The notes under the pieces were generated by a model. It had not been told where the DNA came from. It worked only from the letters and a program-made list of their open reading frames with translations, and did no database searches. A program made the translations under genes and the position numbers. A stretch of DNA of 64,000 bases from Gliomastix tumulicola (lineage: Eukaryota > Ascomycota > Sordariomycetes > Hypocreales > Bionectriaceae), in the NCBI GenBank assembly GCA_001599755.1, contig BCHX01000003.1:682001-746000 (forward strand). Direction: 5' to 3'. Positions 23,594 through 35,590 of the stretch are shown in pieces (within the stretch, counting starts at the first letter, position 1; every line of letters begins with the position of its first letter).

Positions 23594-26500
23594 TCATGAT
23601 TCGGAATGTCGACTCTGGGTTGGCTGATGTGCCTGCTGAGGCAAAAAAGCACCGTTTGCCTGTGCTGCTGTTATTGGCCCACCTCTCACCATCATCAACA
23701 CACCACTCCTGCGGGTCGCTAAAGGTTCCCGGCGCCCTGTTCTCTCATGGTACGGTGGCTCAGGGTTGGTTCCGTGATTGGCTGGCTGAGTTATGTTCGC
23801 ATTATTCCTCCACTCTGCACCATTGTTTGCCCCGGGCTGTTCTGGTCCGCGTGGAGCTGGTGCCAGAGGTTGAGGATTGGGCACGTCTTGAAGGAGTTGA
23901 GCGCACTCAGCTACTCTCGCATGGTCTCCCCGAGTCCGGAGTCTTCCGGTTCGCAGAGCATATTCATTATAGTGCTGCATCTGCAGTGATTGATGTCCAA
24001 TCGGCAGCACTGACTGTCTTCCTTGTAGGCGCCTGCGTGCCGGCGAGCGCGCCAGTGCATGTTCCTCCAATACTCTTTGTGCATCGATGAAAGGCGGACG
24101 TGCAATCGCTGCAGGTGCTCTGTTCGTTCCATTGGCGTTATTGACATCTCTCGGTGGCCCGCGTTGTTGATGCATTGGGCGGGCAGTCCCCAGAAACGTA
24201 TTCCCCCGACCCGGAGCATCTATGACGTTTGGCGCAGCTGGTGTTGCGGCCTGTGGAGGATTCCCTGCGCGGCCTTGCACGTGTCCACCTTGCTCTTGCT
24301 GGGGGACCTCCAAGGGCTCGGGTGGCGTGACTGGTGGCGGGTTTCTGTGTGCTTCGAGATAAAGGTGCTCCTGGACCAAATATTCTTCCAGCATCGCTGG
24401 AAGCCCACCTGGTCCTGGAGGAGCAGCCAACGGTGGAAAGGCCATGTGCCGGTCGACTATAGCTTGAGCTTCTTCCGCAGGATCCCGTAGCTCTTCCCCG
24501 TCGTATCCCTCATCACGGTCCCATACTCTCTCTCTAAATTCACGCGCCATCTCCTGGATCTGAAGTGCTCGATTGATCCGTGGATGCAAGGGCTCGACCA
24601 AGCGGCGCCGGCGCTCTTCGTCTTGCCGAACAGTGTTCGACACATTTATTTGCAGGCTTCCTGGTAGGATGTCAGGCCTTTCGGACTGCACTCGCTTCGT
24701 GCACTCTTCCTGCGCTTTCTTGATTTCTTTCTCATGCCGATCTTCGCTGTTGTCGTAGAGAGGGCAACGTCCGTCAAGTGAGGTATGTTTCTGAGCAAAA
24801 TGCTTATAGTCGCAGTTCTGTGAGCAAATATAACACTGGACATTCCTACATGTCGGCACAGTACAAGTCATCTTGTTGCAGCCGGCGTCTTTGATGAAGG
24901 GTGTTTTGCCTAGAGTCATCGCATCAGCAAATCCATCTCAACGTACCAAGAAGAATTGACTGACATTTGTTGCAAAGACGGATCATGGCCTTGGACATGG
25001 CCTCCTCAATCATCAGTCGGGCCGCGGAGCCGGTATCTTTGAGGGCTTCCTCGCACGTCTTCGGAACATGCGTCTCTTTTCTGCACAGTCTGCAGCTGAC
25101 CTTCATGCAAGCTTCGTTCTTGCACTGGAACTCTCGATCCTCCTCGATGGGTGGATATTCTGCTCCAAAGGGGCAAAAGGGGCATGTAGTAAGGTCCAAA
25201 CCCGCCAGGTTTACGGCAGAGTCTCCTTCAAGCCGATCCAAGGCCTGCATGAGCTTCGGATCGAGAAACTTGACCCGCTCAGCATGGCTGAACCCTGCTG
25301 CGCAGACCTCTGTTGACATGCACTGAAGCTCCCATCGAGACAGCCCGATCTGTGACTCGGCATTCCGTCGACAGCATTCGAGGCAAAACATCTGTGTTCG
25401 TTCAAGAATTAGCTTCGCGCTCGATCAATGTGCCATTCCTGGTTCAGGTCAACTCACGTGCTCATTCTCTCCATCGCAATGCACCATCCGGGAAAGTGGA
25501 TAGTCGACAAAGCAGCAGCCACATTCGCCAACGATACCATTGGCCAGAGCCTCCTGGTCGAGCCTCTCCTGCTCAGCTTTCTTGGACTTCTCTTCCTCAA
25601 CAGCCCTGAGTCGTGAGTTTCGAATACGAATGGCCGAAAGAAGCTCTGTGAACACAGCACCATCGAAGATGCCCCGCGCATCGTAAGCCGTAGGCTTAAT
25701 GAAACTCGTGTCCCCGGACAACGCCGTGAGAAACTGGTCGCTTTGTGTAGCGAGATGTTGGCCCAGGCCCGGCCAAGGCTTCTCGGCATATGTATCCCAG
25801 AGTCGGAGTTTCTCCTCGAGGTCGAGATAGGTAGGCAGTAGTAAGTTATCTCTCTCTGCCATCGTCTGAGAGATGATGTTCAGCGGCAGGAACTTGAAGT
25901 GCCTTCTTAGGACTAGCTCTCTAAGCCTCGCCGTCAGTCTCAATGCATGTTGGGGTCTGGGCTGGCTCGCGCGCTACTTACACAACTGTAATGTCCTCGT
26001 CAGACTGTGCTTTGGCACGGGCTTGGACGTCAGAGTATTTCCTCTTGAGCTCCGTCATTCTGGGATCGGCTTCCTCGGCCATCTGATCTCGCTTCCTCTT
26101 GAAACAGATCATTGGCCTTTTCGGATACGGCCTTTCGTTGTCCAGGCCGTCGATGATGGAATCGATGGCGAGTGCGGGGGCGTCGGGATACTGTGACGAT
26201 AGCTGTCGCGCATACGTTGGGTCCATGTCGGGGAACACTCCAATCACCGTGCCAAAGCAAGACTCGATCGCCGCATCTTGTGCGAGCTGGTCGCGGCCCG
26301 GAGGCGCCATATCGTGAATGGCGAGTCGCGCGGCCACTAGATTGGAGTCAGAGGGTAGCGACAAATCGTGCTGTCCTTGCTCGCAAGTCAAGGGCCTGGA
26401 TGCATGGAAGGATCGGTCAGTGACGAGTATCTAAGGCAGTCCAAAGAAGCAAGCTCATGAACATGAACGGGTTTGGCCAACAAATTTGTGATTGCTCAGG

Positions 26501-26652
26501 CTGGAGATCATCCAGCCATCAGCAGACTCGAGGATCCACCACTCAAGAGGCACAAGCAACGTTGGGTGGCAGGTCACGGATGAGAGTTGGTAGCGCACGG
26601 GATGAACGGACAGAAGAGGGGAAATTGGACTACTTACAGGCGGCTCAATCAT
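23594..26652 (-). CDS. RING-IBR-RING E3 ubiquitin ligase (TRIAD3/RNF216-like)
   Basis: Exons are 26652-26638 (tentative), 26370-25982, 25920-25458, 25391-24947 and 24909-23594, about 875 aa. The last three junctions are firm: DITV-V-ELVLRRH, GENEH-MFCLECC and SILL-G-KTPFIKD. Order: an N-terminal UBA-like helical region (PTYARQLSSQYPDAPALAI), RING1 (CGCCFVDYPLSRMVHC...FCLECC), IBR (FQCKNEACMKVSCRLCRKET), RING2 (CNKCQSILLGKTPFIKDAGC...CYIC), then a long Pro/Gln/Asn-rich disordered tail. The closest known architecture is RNF216/TRIAD3, a RING-between-RING ligase in which ubiquitin passes through a RING2 cysteine. The first exon (MIEPP, with a strong GTAAGT donor) is inferred; otherwise translation may start at 26310 (MAPPGRDQ). 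Confidence 0.8.
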
Positions 26653-27661
26653 CGGTAGGTGTCGTTGATGCGGTGCCAGTTTTGACGATGATCGCCAAGG
26701 TCTGTTGGGTGATGCTGTCCCGGTGGGAGATGGCGGAAATGGCCACAGCGGCCACGCACGACAATGGCTGGTGCAACCCCCAAGATTGTCATCCAGACGA
26801 TTCGGCGGGAAGGCGCACTCCCAACCAGCCTACCTACCAGCGTCCGCACCTTGGGAGGGAATCAGGACCAGAGTTAAAGGCAGGGACGGGGCGGATTCGT
26901 CGTGGTGAATCCTGACAAGCAAGAAGTAAGGTTGATGATGGTCAGGCGCTTGCACTTTGGGCTACAAGGGAGACAAAAAGGCGATGCTAGAGCATGGCGA
27001 AACTGATCAAGAGCTCATTACAGCTATTTTGTCACCAGCCCCGCATCCCCGGGCACCAGTGGGGGCCTTCCCAATCTTCCCTTTGAGCTAAGGCAGTAGT
27101 CCCCGAATCGGGGGATATCATGTTCTAGCCAATCATGTAGCTCCACTCACTCCGCTTTCGCTGTTAGACTTGCGCGGCGGCTGCGTAAAGGTATCTCAAT
27201 GGTCGGTAGGGGGTGAGGATTTCACTCAGTTCGCCAGTATTGTTAATGACTTACCAAGCTATCCTACATGATATTCTGCTTTCATCCTGAAACACTGAAA
27301 CAGGGAAGGTTCTTATCGCGACAAGCGATTGCCTCTCGGAAGGAAAGAACGACGGGACCCGGTCTCGGTGGGGCTCTTTTTTTTTTATCTGATTGGAAAG
27401 GTCACGTGCCAGGCCCCGAGTGGCCATGGACAAAAGTATGTCACTCTTCAATATCTTCATGATTATGGCGGAAAGAGTAAATTGATGTTCAGAGGCATGA
27501 ATTTTAGACTCTGGATATTGATCTAGATCAATATGAACCTTATGAGAGATTTTGGTGGTGTATGGCCAGCTCAATACGTTCTGATTGTTGGGCCCATCTG
27601 TCGATTCATTCTTGTCCAGGTCTCCCTAAATGCGAACGCGGAAGAATAGCTGAGTTGTCCA
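26653..27661. other. Intergenic, no gene seen
   Basis: About 1 kb between the ubiquitin ligase 5' end and the 3' end of the MFS transporter. It becomes AT-richer after about 26990. No coding or RNA feature was recognised. Confidence 0.5.
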
Positions 27662-29436
27662 CTAGTAGACATAATACACCTGTGTCTCATCCTCGCTGGC
27701 CCTCAGCTTCTTGTTCTTTCGAACCAGGATGAACTTCGCGAGCCAGGCAAAAGCCGCTGTGGCGATGGAGAAACCTGCGGAACTGAGCATAGCAATCAGA
27801 TACCGGGGCTCGTCAGACGAAGGCCACAGGTATGGTGTCCAGATGAAGGAAATGTTCATAATCATCGTGACCATCGAAATCGCAACTGCTTTCTTCTCTT
27901 TCGTCTGGCCACAGACTGAACTGCACCATCCAAGAATGAGCGAGTTGACGCCGTAGGTGCCAATCGTGAAAATAACCATAGAAACTAGCCATTTATGTTA
28001 GGATTTAGGGAACAATAACAGACAAGAAAGAAGGATGTAATCATAGGGGGAAATACTCACCATATCGCCCAGCTGTGTTGAGTGTTGCGCCCGCCGCCAC
28101 GAACCCGACAACGGCCACGGCCTTCGAGATTGTGATATGCCACGTTCTCTCATTGAGCTTTCCAGAAGACCACGAAACGAGGATCGTGACCGCACCGGCG
28201 ATAAGATAAGGGGGGCACGTGAGCACAAGAGTTATAGTGCGGTTGAAGCCCAAAGTCTCGACAACGGTCGGGAAACTATTCCAATCAGTTTTCAGTCCAA
28301 AAACAGCTCGAAATCAAAGGAAAACAGACAAATTCTTAAAGCCGTTAGCTGCGAGGTGGACGTGAGCGGCCATGCAGAAGATCCAGACGAGAGGATCGCT
28401 GGCGGCTTGCTTGAGGCCATCGAGGGTTCCGGTTTGGCCTTTGTTTTCAACCGTATCGAGTTCCATTCGGTTGTAAGCAAGGTCCCGCTCTTCCTGACTA
28501 AGCCAACGAGTTGTAAGTGGAGTATCGGGAAGCATGAAATAGCCCACGAGAGCAACAAGGAACGTGACGATTCCTTGAAGAATGAAGAGCCACTTCCACC
28601 CGGCAATCCCGCCCAGGTTGTCCATGCCGTGGAAGATTCCAGCAGCGATTAGCCCGGCAAAGGCAGTGGCCAGGATGTTTCCTGTGTATAGAATCGCAAT
28701 ACGCGTCGCGACTTCTTTGCGAGTGTAGAAAAGCGAAAGGAGGTAGACAGCGCCGGGGTAGAACGGGGCTTCGGTAACGCCGAGAAAGAAGCGGGTGAGG
28801 AGGAGACCGACAAAATCTTTCGATAAAGCGGTGACTGCGGAAACGACGGCCCAGAGCATCATCATGATTCCCTGTAGAGAGTCAGTTCGGGTTCGCAAGT
28901 ACATGATGTGCAGAAGGATGTCACACCATATAGCGAGACGGGCGAGTCCGCGTGAGAAACATATTCGAAGGAACCTGGCCTAGAATGTAACCGACGAACA
29001 GGATCGAAACGCAGGTCTGATACTCTGTCCGGTCGTTAGCGAGGAGTGTCACTTAGACGGGGACCTAGCCCGCCTCAGAAGCACTTACCAGTGCCCTTCA
29101 GATTCAGGTCCTCTTCAAGGTCATTAAGCCTAGCAAGAGCGATTGCATTTCGATCGAGATAGTTGAGCCAGTACATGCTCCACAGCATGGGCTACAATTG
29201 AAGAGTGTCAGTCCATACCAGAAATACCATAGGAGGTGATGATTTCATAAACTTACCATGATATAACGATCCAGCTTCTTCACAAGAGCAATTTCTTTAG
29301 GATCAGTCTTCTCGTGAGCACCGGAATAATCAGTTTTGTCATATTTAGGCACTGCCTTCTCAGGCTCATCGGCGTCCGTGCGGACACGCTCGAGCTGGAG
29401 AGGCTCGTCCCGTTTGGCGTGGTCGATGTCGGTCAT
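27662..29436 (-). CDS. MFS anion:cation symporter, allantoate permease (Dal5) family
   Basis: Six exons: 29436-29257, 29191-29089, 29024-28927, 28871-28330, 28275-28061 and 27984-27662 (486 aa). Every junction keeps frame, for example DRYIM-PMLWSMYWLNYLDRN, PSRYM-GIMMMLW and GFKN-F-FPTVVETLGFNR. The start is MTDIDHAK. Family marks are the first-helix LNYLDRNAIALARL, the loop RTRPSRYMGIMM, LTRFFLGVTEAPFYPG in helix 4-5, and FFPTVVETLGFNRTITLVLTCPPY in the second half. About 12 membrane helices are present. This family imports allantoate, ureidosuccinate, nicotinate, pantothenate and other organic anions with protons across the plasma membrane; the substrate here is not determined. The sixth intron donor is normal, and the fourth intron uses the weaker donor GTCTGT. 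Confidence 0.9.
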
Positions 29437-32400
29437 GGTGGATGTAATTTGCGCAGATGGCTTGATAGGGAAGAAGTTGAAGAATGATTTGAGGTTGTTG
29501 CTTGAGTTTCCAAGGTTCTTCCCTTGTTGTGGTCCGCGAGTGTCAGTCGAGGCACTGGGGGAGAAGGGGTCAACACAGATTGCGGGGAGACAAGGCCCTC
29601 CTTTTATATCTTTCCCTTGCCTCACTATTGATGCTACATGCTCCAGACTGCTCTCCTCCCCCTCAACCCTGCACCGGCTCACTCGTCCACCTCCACGCGC
29701 CGATCTCAGTCCCGCCCCCCTCGGGGTTCCCCATCAGACTACTCCTAGACTACTAAACGTGCTAACCCCCAAGGCAGTCGTTCAGATGAGTGGGGAAAAA
29801 CGTGGTCAGTGCGAAGGTGAGACGGAACTAGACCAGATTTCTGCCCGAAGTCACCCGATGGTACTTCGCTATCTTTTGCCTGACGGCAAGCCTGATTGGC
29901 CCCTCCGGAACCCGCGAGGCAAGGATGGAATGAACGGGTTCGTCTCTGCCTCCATAATTTGCGCGCTTTCCCCCAGAATGTAGCATCGTGTAATACGGTG
30001 GGTTTCTGGGGAAAGACAAAGTCTATCCAGTACTCCATGGGGAGGACTGGAAGAGTCAAACTCGGCCGATGCCCACATCCAGGTTGATGTACATCAAGTC
30101 AGTAACATGAAAAATATGTCTTAGACGTGGCCTGCTGCTCGCCTTGCTCCTGTGTGAAGGCGATAGCTACCGAATCAGTCGAGTGAGGAGCTCAACAATA
30201 TTATAACATCCCTTATCGAGCGGCAACGCCGTGCTTACTCCCCCACGGCATCACCGTAGCCCGCTGCGACCATTACTAGTTATCTAATGATAGGTCGCTT
30301 GTCCGCGGCCAAGAAGACGCAAGATCATAACACCGCGATAATTTGCCTGTACTGACCGCTCTCCCCCTTCTCCCCGTATTCCGCGTGTCCCCCGCCTTCC
30401 CCGTACTACCCGCCAGATAGGAAAGCATGCGCGACTTTGAGAATCGGCAGATATGAGCATATATGAAGCCTTGGAGATGGATCTAAGAAGAATGCATGGC
30501 ATTCCGACTTCTTTTCGTTATGACTTGGTTTCGGTTGACTAGGAGCATGGATGTGGTATATTTATAACACCGGTGCCTAAAACTGTGTCCGAGCCAAGCG
30601 TTGAGGTAGGGGGGATCTCTTGCTTGTTCGGTCAATCGCAGGATTATTGATTCGCTGGTGCTGACATTTCAATCGCGGCCGGAGGTGGTTAGCCTAGCCC
30701 AACGATCTCGCCATCATTCATCTCTTTGCGTTACTTGTTTCGGAGATTCTGCTCTATGTTGCATTAGGAAAAGGGGCGTCAAGAAGGCGGTCTAGAATAT
30801 CTTTAGAACATGGGCCACGTGGACTTGAAGCAGAGCTAAAGAATACTTCCATCCAGGTCAAAACCAACCCCTCACTATATGTACTCAGAGTGGTCAGAAC
30901 TATTGACGCTAGATTTTGGAATGGAGACGGACCAAGTACCGTTCGACATGGCTCCCCACTTGGCTCAAGGAATGCTTCGGTTCCGAAGAGTCTGGGCCTT
31001 GGAATCCTTCGAGCTAGCGCATGACTCGGAGCATTCAGGGCGCAATCGAGTCCGGGGGACTGGAGAGGGGAAGGTAAGGCGAACAACACACACGCAGTAA
31101 CATCACCAAAGGGCTCTCTGTTATTCATTGTTTCTCTCTCCCTTTTACAAGTATACTCCCGTTCTTGTGATGCAGCTTTATCAAAGCAACCCAGGTCACC
31201 CCTAGGCGTAACTCTTCGGCGCAATTGGCCGCGTTCTGGGCTCCGATGCGGCGATAAACTTCCTTACTTGGTCAATGAACCGGGGCCAAGAGAATGACAA
31301 GAGATGCGGCTGCATGGACTCAAGGCAGCGCCCGCACACCCTCCCTTTCAAGGTTTTTCAGCCAGTGGCAACCAAGGAGTGACCTGCCAGCCACTCTCGT
31401 ATTGACCAGGGTAACATGGCATCATAGGGAGGCAGCCACGGAGAGTTCCGGTAGAAGCCGGGGTGCCTTGTCCCTAGGCCCATATTTCAAACTTTTAGAG
31501 TTGTTTTTATCTCGGCCAACCAGCGTCTTCAGATTTGTGGGGATGCCGCAGATCTCTTCGGTCTCCAAGACTGGCGATTCCAGCGCGACGGCGGAAGTTC
31601 GAGACAGAGGCGGTAAAATCGACCATCAGCATCCCATGACCATCGATTACGAGGGCAATATGATTCGGATTCTTTACTATGCACTTCTCCCCACACAACG
31701 GGTGCTTGTAAACTTGGTCGAGGGGCCAGAGCTATTGGCTGGACGAACGGCATGTGGGCTGCCTCCCTTCCCCCCACAAACCGTCAATGAAGCAGGTTTC
31801 CAGAATCTACAGCGCTTATCGTTCCCCTCCATCGGAAAAGAACGGAATGGTTACCGCAGCCAAGCCATGAGACCAACACTAACGACTTCAACTCCCTCAC
31901 GAATGCGATTTGGAGGTCGCGGGAAGTTGAGAGGCGGGTGCCAGTGAGCTCGGTCAACTTCCGTGAGCACTTCCAACATCCACCCAATGGCCCCAGACTG
32001 TCCACATCCCACGGACAGTCTGCGGGGAATATTTGGGGATCAGGTTGCCTTCATTGTTCAATGCAATTCTCCGCACGAAGGTGAAGGATCCGCTGTCCAC
32101 CTCCATCCTCACGCCAGCACCGACTAGCATTGACATCTGCGTGAGAAGAACGATCACATTTCACAGTGGTATCCATCCAAACGTTCGTCCATTTCTGCAA
32201 CTTAGTCTTGGAGAACCTGCTTCTGTCCGAATTATCGGATCCCGGGCTCAGCATTGCTCGTACGAAATGAGTTCACTTTGACTGTTGATCGTTTGTTGAC
32301 ATGGGTTCGATGGTAGGTAAACCGTGCCACCGGCATCCAGCCACACGGTCAAGGCGCTCACTTCCGTTCAAGATTGTTCCTCCTTCATGCCTTCACATTG

Positions 32401-33920
32401 ACTTCCCACCACATGAGCCCCTTCGAAGTCGACTCCCGTCCAAGCATGCCCTCCCAACACCAACATGACAGTCTATATCGTCTACCCTGTTCCACACCCG
32501 CAGCCGCTCCCGCCGCGCTTCGGGGTCACCCGCCGCGATCCAGTCCTGCGAGTGCGTGACGAGCTCCTCCTGCAAGTGCACCTTCAGGTTTACAGGATTC
32601 TACACCTCCCCCCGGAACGACAAATTTCAACAATGTCAAGAAACTGTTTATCGCAGCGAATCACTGCCACACCCGCCAGATGCTTCACCCTTCCGAACCC
32701 GATCGCTCCAGGGCGAGCCAGCGGCCGTGACCTCGGGCGAGTAGAGCTTCCGTACGAGGAGCAGGTTCTGCGGCGGCCGGTGCCATCTGAGGGAGAGGAG
32801 GGCGTAGCCGGGCTTGGTGCTCTGGAGATGATCGCCTGGACCGAGGACTTCGTGTCGACGCACGAAGAGCTCACCTGCCGCTGGCCCATCATCCCCACCA
32901 GACCTTCTTTGCCAATGACCGTGCTTCCAAGGTCATCCCAGGTCTGAGCCTGGCCGTAGCCGGCAGCAGCAGCACTCCCGGCCCTGGCCCGCAGGCCAAG
33001 TTCCTCGTGACAGACCCAACAATTTCCTTCCTGTCGGGCCTGACCAGGACCGGTTCTAGTTGGAGGAAGCCCGAAGCCTCAAGCCGGCAACCTCGATCGA
33101 GAGAGCCCTCGCAGACGGAACGGAGGCAGCATCACGAGAAGCAGCATCTTCGCTTGCCCCCATGGAAGGTCTGCGCTGCTCTCTGAAGTAGAAACCCAAT
33201 ATTGTCGACATGGCCGTGACTCCAACATGACAATAAGACCCAGACGAGAGAATCATTAATCCACCTTTTACGAAAGGAATAAAATATTCACATAGTGTCA
33301 TATTAGGGAAAGAACAAACTGACACGACATGTATTAATTAAACGTTTGAAAAAACTCCCCTGTTGGTTATTGTCTTGACCGACACGAAGGCCAAGATGAA
33401 TATAGACCAAGCGATGTCGCAGCCTATAAGGCACTTCGGGGAGGCCAAGGAGGCCGTGTGCAGACAATGCAACACCGCTGCCGAGGATTTGCTGAGTCTT
33501 TCTCGGCATATGGCTGAATATCGTCGCTGCCAGCTGATCGAGGCTGACTCTGATCAACAGGGATCGGAAGCCCTTCGCCATTTCCCCAGCTGACCCCGCG
33601 ATTTCCACATGGTTTAGTAGGAAAGAGACACCTTGCGCAAGGAACAGTCCCGAGTGACAGGAAGTCTACATCTCAACCTCATAGCAGAGGGAATTAACGA
33701 CTGAATATACCCAGGTTGCTGACTGCTAGGAAGTAGTTCTAGAAAAGGGATATTAGAATCGCTGTACTCAAAGGCGCTTGGCACTACAATGACTCTCCTT
33801 ACAACTCTGGCTTGCCAACTCGGGTACCTTGCGGACCTGGGTACATGCCATCACCGCGCTCTGGACCTCAATCACAAATAGAAATCTATGATTGCCTGGG
33901 CCGTCTTAAGCGAAAAGTGG
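29437..33920. other. Long gene-poor stretch
   Basis: About 4.5 kb without a supportable gene. Several ORFs of 60-220 codons occur on both strands (for example 31294-31947 plus and 30754-31224 minus), but none has a recognisable domain, splice logic or family motif. Around 32400-33180 the sequence is GC-rich, and peptides in shifting frames look vaguely protein-like, so a decayed gene there is possible but unproven. Confidence 0.4.
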
Positions 33921-34245
33921 CGTGATTGAGAGCGAGGCGGGTTGGAGGAAGGTGCGCAGCTTAATGACCATGACTTCTGGAGGGAAGGGGTATGGTCTGT
34001 GCACCGGTGAGGCGGATGACTGACTTCTGAAGGGAAGGTGTGGTCTGTGCGTCAGTGAGGCGGATGACCATGACTTCTGGAGGGAAGGCGCATGAATTCA
34101 ATGAACATTTGGTCCGTGCAAGAAGTGGCGTGATTCCGAGCGAGGCGGGTAGGAGGAAGGTGCGCGGCTTGATGGCTATGACTTCTGGAGGGAAGGCACG
34201 TGGCCTGTGCGTCTGTCGCCATATCTTCTGGAGGGAAGGACCGCT
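33921..34245. repeat. Degenerate ~50-bp tandem repeat (ACTTCTGGAGGGAAGG family)
   Basis: The core ACTTCTGGAGGGAAGG or a close variant recurs at about 33974, 34023, 34073, 34180 and 34224, spaced by about 44-54 bp or twice that. It is followed by TGGTCTGTGC-type sequence. A larger duplication is also visible: GAGCGAGGCGGGT followed by GGAGGAAGGTGCGC occurs at about 33930 and again at about 34138. Confidence 0.75.
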
Positions 34246-34545
34246 GCCTTGACACCTGCATCCTCGGTCAGTCTGGGAAGGCACACCTGAGCAGATCCGG
34301 GGAAGATCTGCTGATAACTGAACTTTATTCTGTGATCCGTGCGTTGGTAGTCAGTCGAGACCGGGCCACTGTAAGACGTCTGAGGAAGGAGCGTTACAGG
34401 AAGGTGCAATGAGCCCATCTGCTACTGCGTAAAAACTCCCACCCGCTTCTTCAATCTCTCGCTTCTTTTTCTTCTCTTCATCAAACCTCACCATCAAGCA
34501 CACATCACAGAACACCTCATCGCCGAACACGCATCACAGGACACC

Positions 34546-35079
34546 ATGATCGTAAGTACTTACGCTATTATCTAAAGCTTCTCAAGTGCAGACTGCTAAC
34601 TGAACCGTAATAGTCCGTCGTCTTCAATGAAGGGTGTGGCCGAGGGGGTGGCCACTGCGCTGTTGTAAGTGCTTTTCCTCTCTCCCAATTCGACATGAGT
34701 CGAGTTGAGTCAATCATGTCTCATACCTACCACCATTCCATTTTACTCAATTTGCGGCTTTACTGGCACATTCTCCCCTCTCTTCCACTGAGTGTCACTG
34801 CATCTTAATGCAGTCTTTACTTATCATCACGTCTCTCTGCCACCATGGTCCTCTTCCATTCCACCCGCTCCCCGTTCTATTCCCATCTTCTCGACACAGT
34901 TATTAGTTTCAGCCAATACCTTGATTCATACCTCTACCAGCACTGTCATTCGATATGAAAACTAGTGTTCTGCCATAACGCCCAAAGCCACCTTTTGCAA
35001 CAGCTGCAGTGTATTAATACTAAATAATAAAATAGTGCCGTGGACAAGGCCATTGGGCCAGAGAGTGCCACTCCCAGGG

Positions 35080-35110
<31 letters not shown>

Positions 35111-35275
35111 ACAGCCCCTCCCTCCGAGCAGGAGGTTGAGGAGGCGGTGGAGCTAGCCATCGCCGTCGCCGTCAACGCCGCCAATACCGCCGCCGCCAGC
35201 CCCATACAGGGTGTTTTAGACGCCGCTGCCGACACCGCCACTGCTGCCGACACCGCCGACCGCCCCTCCCTCTGA
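34546..35275 (+). CDS. Small CCHC zinc-knuckle, alanine-rich protein
   Basis: Three exons are inferred: 34546-34551 (ATG ATC, donor GTAAGT), 34614-34664 and 35036-35275, giving 98 aa. Joining exons 2 and 3 at CAV/CRGQ forms a perfect C-x2-C-x4-H-x4-C zinc knuckle (CAVCRGQGHWAREC). Neither exon has it alone, which is the main evidence for a real spliced gene. Upstream of the knuckle is GCGRGGGH. Downstream the protein is Ala-rich, then acidic (SEQEVEEAVELAIAVAV), then Ala/Thr-rich to a TGA stop. Zinc knuckles of this type bind single-stranded nucleic acid and occur in RNA-processing proteins and retroelement Gag. The 371-nt second intron is long for this window. A diverged second copy of the EVEEAVELAIA block lies just beyond the stop, so the gene may be a shortened remnant of a longer one. 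Confidence 0.55.
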
Positions 35276-35590
35276 ATAGGAGGTTGAGGAGGCAGTGGAG
35301 CTAGCTATCGCTGCTATAGCCTTTAAGGCTAAGAAGAAGGCCACTAAGGCCGCCGCCGCCACTACTGTCACTGCTGCCACTGCTGCCACTGCTGCCACTG
35401 CTGCCACTGCTGCCACTGCTGCCACTGCTGCCACGGCTGCCACTGCTGCCACCGCTGCCACTGCTGCCACCGCTGCCACTGCTGCCACTGCTGCCACTGC
35501 TGCCACCGCTGCCACTGCTGCCACTGCTGCCACAGCCCTCGAGGCCGAGAAGAAGGGCGCCGAGGCCGCCGCAGCCGTATCCCACCTTCG
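35262..35590 (+). pseudogene. Broken second copy of the Ala-rich module with 9-bp repeats
   Basis: About 147 bp after the EVEEAVELAIA block of the preceding gene the same block recurs. In the copy, GAGCAGGAG has become GAATAGGAG, so Gln is replaced by a TAG stop. The frame also differs from that of the first copy. Beyond it an open frame (35295-35738) encodes AIAFKAKKKATKAAAA, then an array of Thr-Ala-Ala repeats, then ALEAEKKGAEAAAA. It reads as the decayed downstream part of the zinc-knuckle gene or of a tandem duplicate. Confidence 0.5.
35367..35530 (+). repeat. 9-bp tandem repeat (ACTGCTGCC)n encoding Thr-Ala-Ala
   Basis: About 18 near-identical copies of ACTGCTGCC in a row, with occasional ACCGCTGCC or ACGGCTGCC variants. 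All copies stay in one reading frame as TAA-TAA-TAA. Third-position changes only (ACT/ACC/ACG) suggest past selection at protein level or simply young expansion. Confidence 0.9.

Noticed and set aside
30754..31224. 156-codon minus-strand ORF
   Set aside because: No recognisable family and no splice or start context.
31294..31947. 217-codon plus-strand ORF in the gene-poor region
   Set aside because: No domain, no conserved motif, and mixed low-complexity composition; not supportable as a gene.
32374..33060. Possible decayed gene with protein-like peptides in shifting frames
   Set aside because: No motif could be assigned to a family in any frame, so the reading was too uncertain to list as a pseudogene.
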